NCBI GenBank assembly: GCA_020846005.1 | Contig: JADLEQ010000002.1 | Coordinates: 1-53,758, forward strand | Source: Polyangiaceae bacterium | Lineage (GTDB): Bacteria; Myxococcota_A; Polyangia; Polyangiales; Polyangiaceae | Reading direction: 5' to 3' | DNA: 53,758 nt | The notes under the pieces: model-generated | Told to the model about the DNA's origin: nothing | The model's database searches: none | What the model saw: only the letters and a program-made list of their open reading frames with translations | Made by a program: the position numbers and the translations under genes | Part shown: positions 35,781 through 44,900 of the stretch, one piece after another | How the letters are laid out: each line of letters starts with the position of its first letter | How positions within the stretch are numbered: position 1 is the first letter of the stretch

Positions 35781-36905
35781 ATGCCGGCGCCCGCCTCGCG
35801 CGCGCTCGTGCCGGGCGTCCTGCGGCGCTCGCTCGACGCGGCGCGCTTCCTCCGCGCGAGCGGCCTGTTGGCGCGACCGGGGCTGCTCGTCGCGCGGCTG
35901 CGCGCGCGGCGGACGATGGCTACGCTCGACCGACTGTTGCTCGAGCACCGAGGCGCGCTCGCGCTCTTGCTCGCTCACGAGGTCGGCGTCTTCGACGCGC
36001 TCGAGCGTCGCCCCCTCACCGCGCAGGGCTTGGCCGCCGAGCGCGGGCTCCGGCCACGGGCCGCCGAGGCGCTGCTCCGCATCCTGGAGAGCGAGGCGCT
36101 GGTCGAGCGACACGGGGAGCGCTACCGCCTCCCCGAGGGCTCGCGCACGCTGCTCGTCCGCGGCGGCGAGCTGTCCGTCGCTCCCTTGCTCGAGCTCATG
36201 TCGGCGCAGGTCGCGGCGTTCACCGACGTGGTGCGTGGGCTCCGCACCGGCGAGGTCCCCCCCTCCCTCGATATCTTCTCGCCGGGCGCGCGGTCGGCGG
36301 CGTTCCTCGACGCGGTGAACGAGCACCTCTACTGGGCGGCCGCCGATCTGTTGGCGCGCGTATCGCTGCCGCCCGTCCACTCCGCCATCGTCGGCTCGAT
36401 GGGCGTCGGCTTCAGCGCGCGGCTGCTCGAGCGGGCGCCTGGCGCGCGCATCACGTACGGCTGCCTGGAGCACCTCATCCGCGAAGTGCCGCGGCTGCGG
36501 CGGCGCTACGGCGTGCCGGACGACGCCGTGGCCGGCGAGCACGCGCACGGCGGAGATCCGTTGGCCGATCGCTGGGGCGACGAGGACTTCGACCTGGTGA
36601 TGCTGACGAAGAAGATGGTCCTCCGCCCCGAAGATCGCGTCGGCGAGTCGTTCGCGAGGAAGGCGTTCCAGGTGCTGCGCCCCGGCGGCGTCGCGATCTT
36701 TTGGGAGTCGGTGCACCCCGTGGACGGGCCGACCCCGCCGATGCGCGCCATGGAGGCGCTCATGGACTTGGTCGCGAGCCCCGATGGTCGCGTCAACGTA
36801 GAGGACGAGCTCGCCCGACTGCTCGAGCGGATCGGGTACCAGGACGTGCAGGTGGTCGCCTGCCTCGGAGATCGCACGACGTTCGTCGTCGCGCGCAAGG
36901 GGTAA
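35781..36905 (+). CDS. SAM-dependent methyltransferase with N-terminal winged-helix dimerisation domain
   Basis: A 374-residue protein resembling small-molecule O-methyltransferases. The N-terminal helical/winged-helix part is seen in LLAHEVGVFDALERRPLTAQ and AAEALLRILESEALVERHGE. The SAM fold has a weak motif I (AIVGSMGVGFSARLLERAPG), DFDLVMLTKKMV, AFQVLRPGGVAIFWESVHP and a C-terminal DRTTFVVARKG. The motif I Gly pattern departs from GxGxG, so SAM binding is uncertain. Transcribed divergently from the kinase-cNMP gene and convergent with the next methyltransferase. No biosynthetic core genes are adjacent. Substrate unknown. Confidence 0.78.
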   Translation: MPAPASRALVPGVLRRSLDAARFLRASGLLARPGLLVARLRARRTMATLDRLLLEHRGALALLLAHEVGVFDALERRPLTAQGLAAERGLRPRAAEALLRILESEALVERHGERYRLPEGSRTLLVRGGELSVAPLLELMSAQVAAFTDVVRGLRTGEVPPSLDIFSPGARSAAFLDAVNEHLYWAAADLLARVSLPPVHSAIVGSMGVGFSARLLERAPGARITYGCLEHLIREVPRLRRRYGVPDDAVAGEHAHGGDPLADRWGDEDFDLVMLTKKMVLRPEDRVGESFARKAFQVLRPGGVAIFWESVHPVDGPTPPMRAMEALMDLVASPDGRVNVEDELARLLERIGYQDVQVVACLGDRTTFVVARKG

Positions 36906-36932
36906 TCCCCCACCCACGAGCCGGGCCCCGCC

Positions 36933-37955
36933 TCACCCCGCCGCGCGCCCCCGGAAGGCGCAGTAGCGCTCGAGCGGCCCGGCCAGGCTCTCGGCGCGCG
37001 CGTCGGCGAACCCGGCCTCGGTGAGCTGGGCGACGAGCTCCTCGGGGCGCGGGAGCGGCCCGCAGCCCGCGGTGAGCGCGCCCCACAGGCTGAGCACGGC
37101 GCCGGAGGCGCTGCCGCCGCGGCACGGCGTCGTGAGGAGGACCCTGCCCCCCGGCGCGAGCAGGCCGCGCACGTGCCGGAGGAGCGCGACGCGCTCGGGC
37201 ACGGCAAAGTAATAGATGTTGTTGTGGAGCGTGACGAGGTCGAAGCGATCGCTCGACTGGAACGCCCGGACGTCGCCCTCGCCCAGCGTCACGCGATCGG
37301 CCACGCCCCAAGCCTCGAGGTTCTGCCGCGCCTGCGCCAACACCGCCGGCTGGAGCTCGAGCGCGTGGACGCGGGCCTCGCGGTTACGCTCCAGCATGTA
37401 GCGCACGTACGTGCCGCTCCCGCAACCGACCTCGAGCACGCGCAGCGGACCGCGCTCCGGCACGTCCGCCGACACCGCCTCCTGGACCAGCGGCTCGAGC
37501 ATGCGGGAGGAGCGCGCCACCACCTCCCCGGACTGGTCCGCGAGCGACAGCCGCTCTCCGCTGCGGAGGAGCGGCAACGCGCGATGCACGAGATCGCGGT
37601 GGAGCGTCGTCAGCTCCTCCAGCATCGCGAGCGCGTCGTCGTTCGCGGGCCGGGCGAGCGCTCGGGCCAGCCGGCCCGCGAGCGACCACTCGCGACCGGC
37701 GCAGCGCAGCTCACCGAGCGCCGCGCCGACCTCAAGCCACGCCTCGAGCTCGGCCTCCGCGCCGGCGGGCAGCCGGAGCTCGCGCGCGAGCTCGCTCACC
37801 GAGCGTGGGCGCTGGCCGAGCGCCGCGAGGACACCCTCCCGCGCGGCCGAGACGACGAAGTCCGCGCGCGTGTAGGCCGTCATCACGACCGTGACGGCGC
37901 GGAGCGCGAGCAGCCGCCCCCCGCGCGCGAAGGCGAGCACGGTCTGGGGCTTCAC
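36933..37955 (-). CDS. Class I SAM-dependent methyltransferase
   Basis: A 340-residue methyltransferase. An N-terminal winged-helix-like domain (AREGVLAALGQRPRSVSELA) is followed by a Rossmann SAM fold from about residue 165: motif I RVLEVGCGSGTYVRYML, acidic loop HALELQPAVLAQAR, motif post-I VTLGEGDVRAF, motif II FDLVTLHNNIYYF and VRGLLAPGGRVLLTTPC. Overall similar to O-methyltransferases that act on small aromatic or polyketide substrates. GTG start at 37955. It follows the saccharopine-dehydrogenase-like gene by 13 bp on the same strand, so the two are likely one transcript. Substrate not readable. Confidence 0.87.
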   Translation of the reverse strand: MKPQTVLAFARGGRLLALRAVTVVMTAYTRADFVVSAAREGVLAALGQRPRSVSELARELRLPAGAEAELEAWLEVGAALGELRCAGREWSLAGRLARALARPANDDALAMLEELTTLHRDLVHRALPLLRSGERLSLADQSGEVVARSSRMLEPLVQEAVSADVPERGPLRVLEVGCGSGTYVRYMLERNREARVHALELQPAVLAQARQNLEAWGVADRVTLGEGDVRAFQSSDRFDLVTLHNNIYYFAVPERVALLRHVRGLLAPGGRVLLTTPCRGGSASGAVLSLWGALTAGCGPLPRPEELVAQLTEAGFADARAESLAGPLERYCAFRGRAAG

Positions 37956-37968
37956 GCGATGGAGCCCG

Positions 37969-39189
37969 TCACGCCGAGAGCCCCATCTCGCGCAGCTTCA
38001 TGCGGAGCGTCGTGCTCTCCCAGGAGCGCGAGACGGCGACCAGATCGCTGCGATCCTTCTTCTGCGGGCTACAGAGCGGAGCGATGCGGTCGAAGAACGC
38101 GCCAGCGTCCACGATCGACTCGGGCGCGAACACGCCACGCGGCACGTCGCCATCGGGGCGCACGACCGCGAGGCCGACGGCGAGCGGGACGCCCGTGGCG
38201 CCCCCCATGCCGACGGCGGGCGCCGAGAGCACCGCGGCGGCCACCGTCTCCGCGCGCTTCTGCCGGCGCCCCCGCACGACCGCGAACAGGGGGGGCAACG
38301 TCCGTACGCCGTCGTGCACGAGGTCGCGCAGGTAGTCGTCCGGCGTCTTCACCGGCTTGCCTACGCCCTCGGCCCACTCGATCCACCCGGCGGCTCGCTC
38401 CACCGACACGAGCCCCGAGTCGACGAGCCGCGCGAGCGGCCGCATCACCAGCAGGTTGCTCTTCGCCATCGTCATCAGCACGAGGCAGCGCCGGAGCTCG
38501 GGGCGGAACCTCGGGAACGTGATCGCCTCGGGGTGGCCCATCGTGTACGCCGTGCAGCGGCCGAGGCCCGGGTAGTCGAAGTCCACTCGGCGGAGCGGCG
38601 GCTCATCGACCAGGCGGCCGCCGTCGTAGACGCGGATCTTGCCGGTGAGCTGGTGCACGCCGTGGACGGAGGCAGCGCAGGGCTTCGGGCCGCGGACCTC
38701 AGGCATCGCGGCGTCCAGATCGAAGCCCGGGTACACCTCGTCGACCTCGTCCAGCTCGCGCATCGCGAGCACGGCGAGCAGGTTCGACATCCCCGGGCTC
38801 GCGCCCATGCCGATGACGGCGGTCACGCCCGCCTTGCGCGCGTCCTCGTCCATCGCGAGCATCGCCTCGGTGGACTCCCAGTCGTCGTTGATGTCGAGGT
38901 AGTGGCACCCCGCGCGGATCGCCGCGCGGAGGACCGGCGGCCCGAGCCGGAAGAACGGCCCCACCGTGTTCAGCACCGCGCCTGCGCCGTCGAACGCGCG
39001 CGCGAGCGAGGTCTCGTCCGTCACGTCGACGCGCACCGCGCGACCCTTGCCCCCGAGCGAGTCGGCCAGGCGGCGAGCGGCGGCCTCGTCGAGATCACCG
39101 ACCACGATCTCGTCGACGAAGTCGAACGTCGCGGCGGTCCGGGCGGAGTAGCGCCCCATTCCGCCCGCGCCGAGCGCGACGACCTTCAC
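37969..39189 (-). CDS. Saccharopine dehydrogenase family NAD(P)-binding oxidoreductase
   Basis: A 406-residue protein. The NAD(P) Rossmann fold is at the N-terminus: KVVALGAGGMGRYSARTAAT, then VVGDLDEAAARRLADSL, VDVTDETSLARAFDGAGAVL and TVGPFFRLGPPVLRAAIRAG with CHYLDINDDW. These match saccharopine dehydrogenase-like enzymes, a family covering lysine degradation, trans-enoyl reductases and other carbon-nitrogen or carbon-carbon oxidoreductions. The C-terminal half (RFRPELRRCLVLMTM, PVKTPDDYLRDLVHDGVRTL) is less typical. GTG start at 39189 immediately precedes the first strand. Forms a probable two-gene unit with the methyltransferase downstream. Exact reaction unknown. Confidence 0.87.
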   Translation of the reverse strand: MKVVALGAGGMGRYSARTAATFDFVDEIVVGDLDEAAARRLADSLGGKGRAVRVDVTDETSLARAFDGAGAVLNTVGPFFRLGPPVLRAAIRAGCHYLDINDDWESTEAMLAMDEDARKAGVTAVIGMGASPGMSNLLAVLAMRELDEVDEVYPGFDLDAAMPEVRGPKPCAASVHGVHQLTGKIRVYDGGRLVDEPPLRRVDFDYPGLGRCTAYTMGHPEAITFPRFRPELRRCLVLMTMAKSNLLVMRPLARLVDSGLVSVERAAGWIEWAEGVGKPVKTPDDYLRDLVHDGVRTLPPLFAVVRGRRQKRAETVAAAVLSAPAVGMGGATGVPLAVGLAVVRPDGDVPRGVFAPESIVDAGAFFDRIAPLCSPQKKDRSDLVAVSRSWESTTLRMKLREMGLSA

Positions 39190-39437
39190 GGCGCCCTCCG
39201 GCGCGGCGCGGGGCCAGAGCTCGATCGAACGGGGGACGTCTCGGGGCGATTCATCGGGGGCTCCTGTCCTGGCGGGGGACGCGTCGCGGGGCGTGCCCGC
39301 TCGTCGCGCGGGCCTCGCCTAGCACGAGGCCACCCGGGGGAGCAGCGCCGTCGCCCGAGCGGCGGCGGGTCCGGGCGCGCGCGCCGCCGGGCCGCTCGGA
39401 GCGGTCGCGCAGCACGCCGAGGTAGACTCGCCCCAAG

Positions 39438-40094
39438 GTGAGCCGCCAGCCGAAGCCGTGGAGCCGCGCGCCGAACCCCACCGCGAGCGCGGAGCCGGTG
39501 AGTCGCGCCGGGGGGGCGGCGCGCCGAAGCCACACGGGGGAGCTCGCCGTCCGGGTCGCGCTGCTCCGCGGCGTCAACGTGAGCGGCGTCCGCAAGGTCC
39601 CGATGGGGGAGCTGCGCGCGCTGGCGGCGGGCCTCGGCTTCACGCGGGCCGAGACGTACGTGCAGAGCGGCAACCTGGTGCTCACGACGACGCGTGACGA
39701 CGACGACGTAGCCGGCGCGCTCGAGCGAGCGCTCTCCGAGCGCTTCGGCTTCGAGGTGCCCGTCGTCGTGCGCGGCCTCGCGGCGTGGGACCGCTGGGCG
39801 CGCGGCTCGACGTTCGCGGACGCCGAGACGGCGCGCCCCCAGTGGCTCCTGCTCGCGCTCTCGCGGCGACCGCTGCCCGCGCGCGTCGTGACCGACCTCG
39901 CGCCCTACGTCGGCCCAGCAGAGCGTGTCGCCCTCGCGGGCGGCGGCCTCTGGATCGACTACGGCGCCGGAGTCGCGCGCTCGCGCCTCACGCCGGCCGT
40001 GCTCGACCGCGTGGCGGGCGCGCCCGTCACCGCGCGCAATGTCCGCACCGTGCGCGCGCTCGCCACCCTCGGGCGGCAGCTCGCGGCGGGCTGA
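39438..40094 (+). CDS. DUF1697 family protein
   Basis: A 218-residue protein whose body is DUF1697: RVALLRGVNVSGVRKVPMGE, GFTRAETYVQSGNLVLTT and a C-terminal RSRLTPAVLDRVAGAPVTAR with NVRTVRAL. This family is widespread and small; its function is unknown. The conserved part begins at about residue 38. The N-terminal Pro/Arg/Ala-rich region is not conserved, and a GTG at 39498 is as good a start as 39438. The 248-bp gap to the divergent dehydrogenase gene (39190-39437) presumably holds both promoters, but no clear element was recognised. Confidence 0.82.
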   Translation: MSRQPKPWSRAPNPTASAEPVSRAGGAARRSHTGELAVRVALLRGVNVSGVRKVPMGELRALAAGLGFTRAETYVQSGNLVLTTTRDDDDVAGALERALSERFGFEVPVVVRGLAAWDRWARGSTFADAETARPQWLLLALSRRPLPARVVTDLAPYVGPAERVALAGGGLWIDYGAGVARSRLTPAVLDRVAGAPVTARNVRTVRALATLGRQLAAG

Positions 40095-40264
40095 ACCGTC
40101 CCCCGAAGCCGGAAGGGGCCTCGGGTGCTACCGCGGGAGGGCGGGAGGGGGGCGTCCTCCCAATCCTGGCGTACCCGCTGCCCGGGCATGCCCAGGCCGT
40201 CTCCAGCCGCACCTGGCCCCCCCGCCTCCGCAGGGGTACGGAGCCGTCGAGGCCAACGACCCCC

Positions 40265-41212
40265 ATGCACGTCTCCCGCTCCGCTCTCTCGCGGGCGCGC
40301 CGCGCGCTGCTGCTCCCCTTGCTCCTCGGCGCCGCGCCGGCTTGCCAGAAGGATCCGGACCTCCGCCCCGAGGGCACCGCGGGCGGCGCGAGTCGGCCCG
40401 AGGATCTCGTCTGCCCGACGGGCCTGCCGGGCGCCGACCTCGTCCGCGTGCAGACGGAGGACGGCGTCGTCTTCTGCATGGATCAGCGTGAGGTCACCTG
40501 GGCCGAGTACGACGCCTTCCTCGCCGAGAAGCGGGGCGACACCAGCGGCCAGCCCGCCGAGTGCTCGTGGAACGCCGGCTACGAGCCCGAGTACTACGTG
40601 ATGAACGACATCAACCGCACCAGCACCAAGTGCGAGGAGCACTTCCGGCCCGTCTCGAAGGACGCCGCCGCCAATTGCCTCGACTTCTGCGACGCCCTCG
40701 CCTTCTGCGCCTGGGCCGGCAAGCGGCTCTGCGGTCCGCTGGGCCAGGAGGCGCCGGACGGTGGCGTCTTCTTGTCGGTCGACGCCGGCTTCGATCCGCC
40801 CATCCCGCCCACCGAGTTCGCGTACGCGTGCACCCAGGGAGGCACCACGGCCTTCCCGTACGGCGACGCGTACTCCGCTGGGCGGTGCGTGTATGCGGGG
40901 GCCCTCATCCATGCCGACGCGGCGGCCGAGGAGATCGCAGACTCGTCGACTAGCCGGTGCCAGGGCTCGGCGGAGCCATTCGATCGGGTCTACAATCTTG
41001 GTGGTGGAGTGACCGAGTGGCAGAACCATTGCCGCGGCACGCGATCGGAGACCTGCCTGACGGTTGGTGGTGGTGTCGCTTTGGCAAGCAGCGGCTGGAC
41101 TTCATCTAGCTGTGGGGAAGATCAGGGCTACACGAGCGGCACCACCAAGAGCCCGGCCATCGGGGCCCGCTGCTGCGCGGACGCGGAGCCGGGTCGCGGC
41201 GCGGCGCGTTGA
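40265..41212 (+). CDS. SUMF1/formylglycine-generating-enzyme-like lipoprotein
   Basis: A 315-residue secreted protein. The signal peptide (ALLLPLLLGAAPACQKD) ends in a probable lipobox. The mature part is a SUMF1-type C-type-lectin-like fold: FCMDQREVTWAEYDAFLAEK, DFCDALAFCAWAGKRLCGP, FAYACTQGGTTAFPYGDAYS, VYNLGGGVTEWQNHCRGT and AIGARCCADAE. Myxobacteria have many such proteins, mostly thought to be non-catalytic or binding rather than sulfatase-activating. The redox Cys arrangement of true FGE is not clearly present. In its last 150 codons more A/T-ending codons appear than in neighbours. The ATG at 40265 precedes the signal peptide. The 170-bp region before it shows nothing recognisable. 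Confidence 0.82.
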   Translation: MHVSRSALSRARRALLLPLLLGAAPACQKDPDLRPEGTAGGASRPEDLVCPTGLPGADLVRVQTEDGVVFCMDQREVTWAEYDAFLAEKRGDTSGQPAECSWNAGYEPEYYVMNDINRTSTKCEEHFRPVSKDAAANCLDFCDALAFCAWAGKRLCGPLGQEAPDGGVFLSVDAGFDPPIPPTEFAYACTQGGTTAFPYGDAYSAGRCVYAGALIHADAAAEEIADSSTSRCQGSAEPFDRVYNLGGGVTEWQNHCRGTRSETCLTVGGGVALASSGWTSSSCGEDQGYTSGTTKSPAIGARCCADAEPGRGAAR

Positions 41213-41234
41213 GCCAGGCCGTCTCCTCCCACCT

Positions 41235-41238
41235 GGAG
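41235..41238 (+). promoter_or_regulatory. Ribosome binding site selecting ATG 41245
   Basis: GGAG six bases before the ATG at 41245 favours this start over an in-frame TTG at 41209 that overlaps the preceding stop. Confidence 0.6.
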
Positions 41239-41244
41239 AACCCC

Positions 41245-41883
41245 ATGTTGTTGAACCGAGTCGAGCGCGCGTTCGTGAACCATCCGGTCCGCTTCTGGAT
41301 GCAACGGCACCTCGAGCTGCCCCGGATGGTCGGGCTCGGCGGGTGTATCTCCGGGAGCCGCGTGCTCGAGGTGGGGTGCGGCCGGGGCAAAGGCGTCCGC
41401 CTACTGCTCGAGTCGCTCGGCGCCGCGCGGGTGGACGCCTTCGACCTCGATCCGGCGATGGTGGAGCTCGCGCGGGCGGAGCTCGCGGGGTTCGGCGATC
41501 GCTCCCGCGTGTGGCAGGGCAGCGTGACCGCGATCGACGCGCCGGACGCCGCGTACGACGCCGTCTTCGATTTCGGCATCCTGCACCACGTCCCGCGGTG
41601 GCGGGACGGCCTCGCCGAGATCCACCGCGTGCTCGCCCCAGGCGGCCGGCTCTTCGCGGAGGAGGCGCTCGCCGAGTTCATCCTGCACCCGCTCTGGCGC
41701 CGGGTGCTGGATCACCCGCTTGAGGATCGGTTCGATCGGGCGACCTTCGAGCGCGCCCTCGTCGAGCGCGGTTTCGCGCTGCTCGGGAGCGACGCGGTCG
41801 GTCAGAGCTTCGCCTGGTTCGCCGCGCAGAAGGCGCGCGACGGCCGCGGACTGCTTCCGCCGGGCGCCGAGCGGCGAGGGTAG
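41245..41883 (+). CDS. Class I SAM-dependent methyltransferase
   Basis: A 212-residue methyltransferase of the Methyltransf_11 type. Motif I is SRVLEVGCGRGKGVRLLLES, the acidic loop VDAFDLDPAMVELARAEL, motif II YDAVFDFGILHHVPRW and motif III IHRVLAPGGRLFAEE. The C-terminal part (DHPLEDRFDRATFERALVER) is typical of small single-domain enzymes. The ATG at 41245 has a ribosome-binding site. The gene follows the SUMF1-like gene closely on the same strand and precedes uvrA by 76 bp; no functional link is evident. Substrate unknown. Confidence 0.9.
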   Translation: MLLNRVERAFVNHPVRFWMQRHLELPRMVGLGGCISGSRVLEVGCGRGKGVRLLLESLGAARVDAFDLDPAMVELARAELAGFGDRSRVWQGSVTAIDAPDAAYDAVFDFGILHHVPRWRDGLAEIHRVLAPGGRLFAEEALAEFILHPLWRRVLDHPLEDRFDRATFERALVERGFALLGSDAVGQSFAWFAAQKARDGRGLLPPGAERRG

Positions 41884-41959
41884 TCGCCGCGGCGCACCCG
41901 CTTGCGGCGCGTGGCCGCCGACTCCATCCTCTGCGCCCCCCGCGGGACGCAGCGGGTCC

Positions 41960-44900
41960 ATGATCGCTCCCCCCAGCCCCTCGCCCTTCGCCCCACCGGA
42001 GACCCAGCTCGTCGGTGCGCGGACACACAACCTCGCGGGGGTCGACCTCGTGCTCCGCCCGGGCGAGGTCACCGTGTTCGCGGGGGTCTCGGGCGCGGGC
42101 AAGAGCAGCCTCGCGCTCGACACCCTCTACGCGGAGGGGCAGCGCAGGTTCGTCGAGAGCTTCACGCCGTACGCGCGGCAGTTCCTCGAGCGCCTCGAGC
42201 GCCCGCCGGTGACCCGGCTCGACCCGATCCCGGCTGGCATCGCGGTCGACCGCAAGGCGCCCATCAAGAGCTCGCGCTCGACGCTGGCGACGATGGCCGA
42301 TCTCGAGCCGTACCTCGCCGCGCTCTTCGCGCGCGAGGCGCGGCCCCGCTGCCCAGAGCACGGCGCGCTGGCGGTGCCCACGGACGCGAAGAGCGGCGCC
42401 GAGCGGGTCCTCGCGGAGGTCAACGGCGAGCGCGCCCACGTCACCTACGCCCGCCGCGCGGTGGACACCGAGGCGTACCTCTCGCTGCGCGACGCCCTCT
42501 CGCGCGAGGGCCGGCGGCGGCTGTGGCTCGGCGGCGCGCCCCGCGAGCTCGACCAGGTGCGGCCGTCGGAGGCGCTCGAGAGCCCAGAGGGCGTGGAGGT
42601 GGTGGTGGATCGGCTGCGGGTCGACGCCCGCGATCGATCGCGACTCGCCGCTGCGCTCGAGGAGGCGTTCCGGCAGGGCGCTGGCGAGGCGCGCGTGCAT
42701 ACCCCGGAGCGCACGCTCCGCCTCCGCGAGGGGCTCGCGTGCCCCGAGTGCGGGCGCGCGTTCGAGGCGCCGCGCCCGGCGTTCTTCTCCTACGAGTCGC
42801 CGCTCGGCGCGTGCACCGTGTGCCGTGGGTTCGGGCGTACGCTCGGCGTCGACTGGGGCAAGGTGTTCCCGGACGCGACGCGCTCGCTCGCGGGCGGCGC
42901 CATCCGCCCGTGGTCGGGGCGCTCGACGCAGTGGGAGCGCAAGGCGCTCGAGCAGCTCTGCGCGCGCCACGGCGTGTCGCTCGAGACTCCCTGGGGCCTC
43001 CTGCCGGAGGAGCACCGTCGCGTCGTCATCGAGGGCGACGGCGGGTGGACGAAGCGCACGTTCCCGGGGGTCCGTGGCTGGTTCGAGTGGCTCGAGTCCC
43101 GCACGTACAAGATGCACGTGCGCGTCCTGCTCGCGCGGTACCGGTCGTATGATCCGTGCTCGGCGTGCGGGGGGAAGCGACTCGCACCCCACGCGCTCGC
43201 GTACGCGGTGGATGCCCTCGACCTGGCGGAGTGGCACCAGCTCGAGGTCGGGCAGGCGCGGCGGCGACTCGCTGCGCTGGAGGCCCGCACCGGGCAGGGC
43301 GAGCTAGCGCGGCGAGAGCTCGCGACACGCCTCGAGTATCTCGAGCGCGTCGGCCTCGGGTACCTGTCGCTCGATCGACCCGCGCGCACGCTGTCCGGGG
43401 GCGAGGCGCAGCGCGTCACGCTCACCGCGGCGCTCGGCACGCAGATCCACAACGCGCTCTTCGTCCTCGACGAGCCGACGGTCGGGCTCCACGCGCTCGA
43501 CGTGGCGCCGCTGCGCGAGATGCTCCGCGAGCTCGCCGGTCGCGGCAACACCGTCGTCGTCGTCGAGCACGACGCAGAGATCCTGCGCGGCGCCGATCGG
43601 GTCGTGGAGCTCGGCCCGAGCGCCGGCGCCGAGGGAGGTCGGATCGTCGCCGACGGCAGCCCGGAGGAGGTGCGACGCACCGGCGGCGCCACCGCGCGCG
43701 CGCTCGGCGGCGTCACGCGGTCGGAGCGCCGACTCCGGCACCCGCGCGCGCACGTCGACATCGTCGGCGCCACCGAGAACAACCTGCGGGACGTGAGCGT
43801 CCGCGTGCCGCTCGGCGTGCTGTGCGTGGTGGCGGGGCCGAGCGGCTCCGGCAAGAGCACCCTCGCCGTGGAGCTCCTCCACCACACGCTCGCGCGCCGC
43901 CTCGGCCGGCGCGACGTGGACGCGCCGGGCGCGTGCCGCGAGATCCGCGGCCTCGACCGCCTGCAGGGCGTGGAGCTGGTGGATCAGGCGCCGCTCGGTC
44001 GCACCTCGCGCGGCAACGCGGCGACCTACACCAAGGCTTGGGACGAGATCCGCAAGCGCTTCGCCTCGACGCCGGAGGCCGCGCACCGCGGGCTCGGCGT
44101 CGCGCACTTCTCGTTCAACGTCGACGGGGGGCGCTGCGAGGCCTGCGCGGGCGAGGGCTGGGAGACGGTGGAGATGCAGTTCTTGGCGGATGTCCGCCTG
44201 ATCTGCCCGACGTGCCAGGGGCGGCGGTTCAAGTCCGAGGTGCTCGCGGTGCGCTACCGCGGGCGGAGCGTCGCCGAGCTGCTCGACGGCACGGTGACGG
44301 AGGCGCTCCGCCTCTTCGCCGACGCGCCGGGCATCTCGCGGGCGCTCGGTCCGCTCGAGTGGCTCGGGCTCGGCTACCTGCGGCTGGGCCAGCCGCTCAC
44401 CACCCTCTCCGGGGGTGAGGCGCAGCGGCTCAAGCTGGCGCGCGCGCTGTCCTCGGTGGCGGACGACGTGCTCTTCATCCTGGACGAGCCGAGCGCAGGG
44501 CTCCACGCCGACGAGGTCGGGCGCGTGATCGGCGCGCTCGATCAGCTCGTCGCGGGGGGCGGGAGCGTGCTGGTGGTCGACCACGATCTCGACCTCGTGC
44601 GGGCCGCAGACTGGGTGGTCGAGCTCGGCCCCGGCGCGGGGGCGCTCGGCGGGACGCTGGTCGCGGAGGGCCCCCCCGGAGTGATCGCCAGGGCGCCAAC
44701 CCGCACGGGCGAGGCGTTGCGAAACGACGCAGCGCTGCGACGAGCGGCCCCACGGGGCCGGGCCGCGAAGGCCGCGCGGGCGGAGCCGCCGCGCGCCGCC
44801 CGCGCGCCCCGCGATCGCGCGCTTCGCAAGGCGGACACCGCGAACGACGGCGCCGCGCCGGGGAGCGCGCTCGCCGTCGTTCGCGCGCGGGAGCACAACC

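Noticed and set aside
40265-41212. True formylglycine-generating enzyme
   Set aside because: It is a lipoprotein, lacks a sulfatase gene neighbour and does not clearly show the paired active-site Cys, so only the fold is claimed.
35781-41883. Secondary-metabolite gene cluster from the three methyltransferases and the dehydrogenase
   Set aside because: No core biosynthetic gene (polyketide synthase, peptide synthetase, terpene cyclase) is present and the genes are not in one operon.
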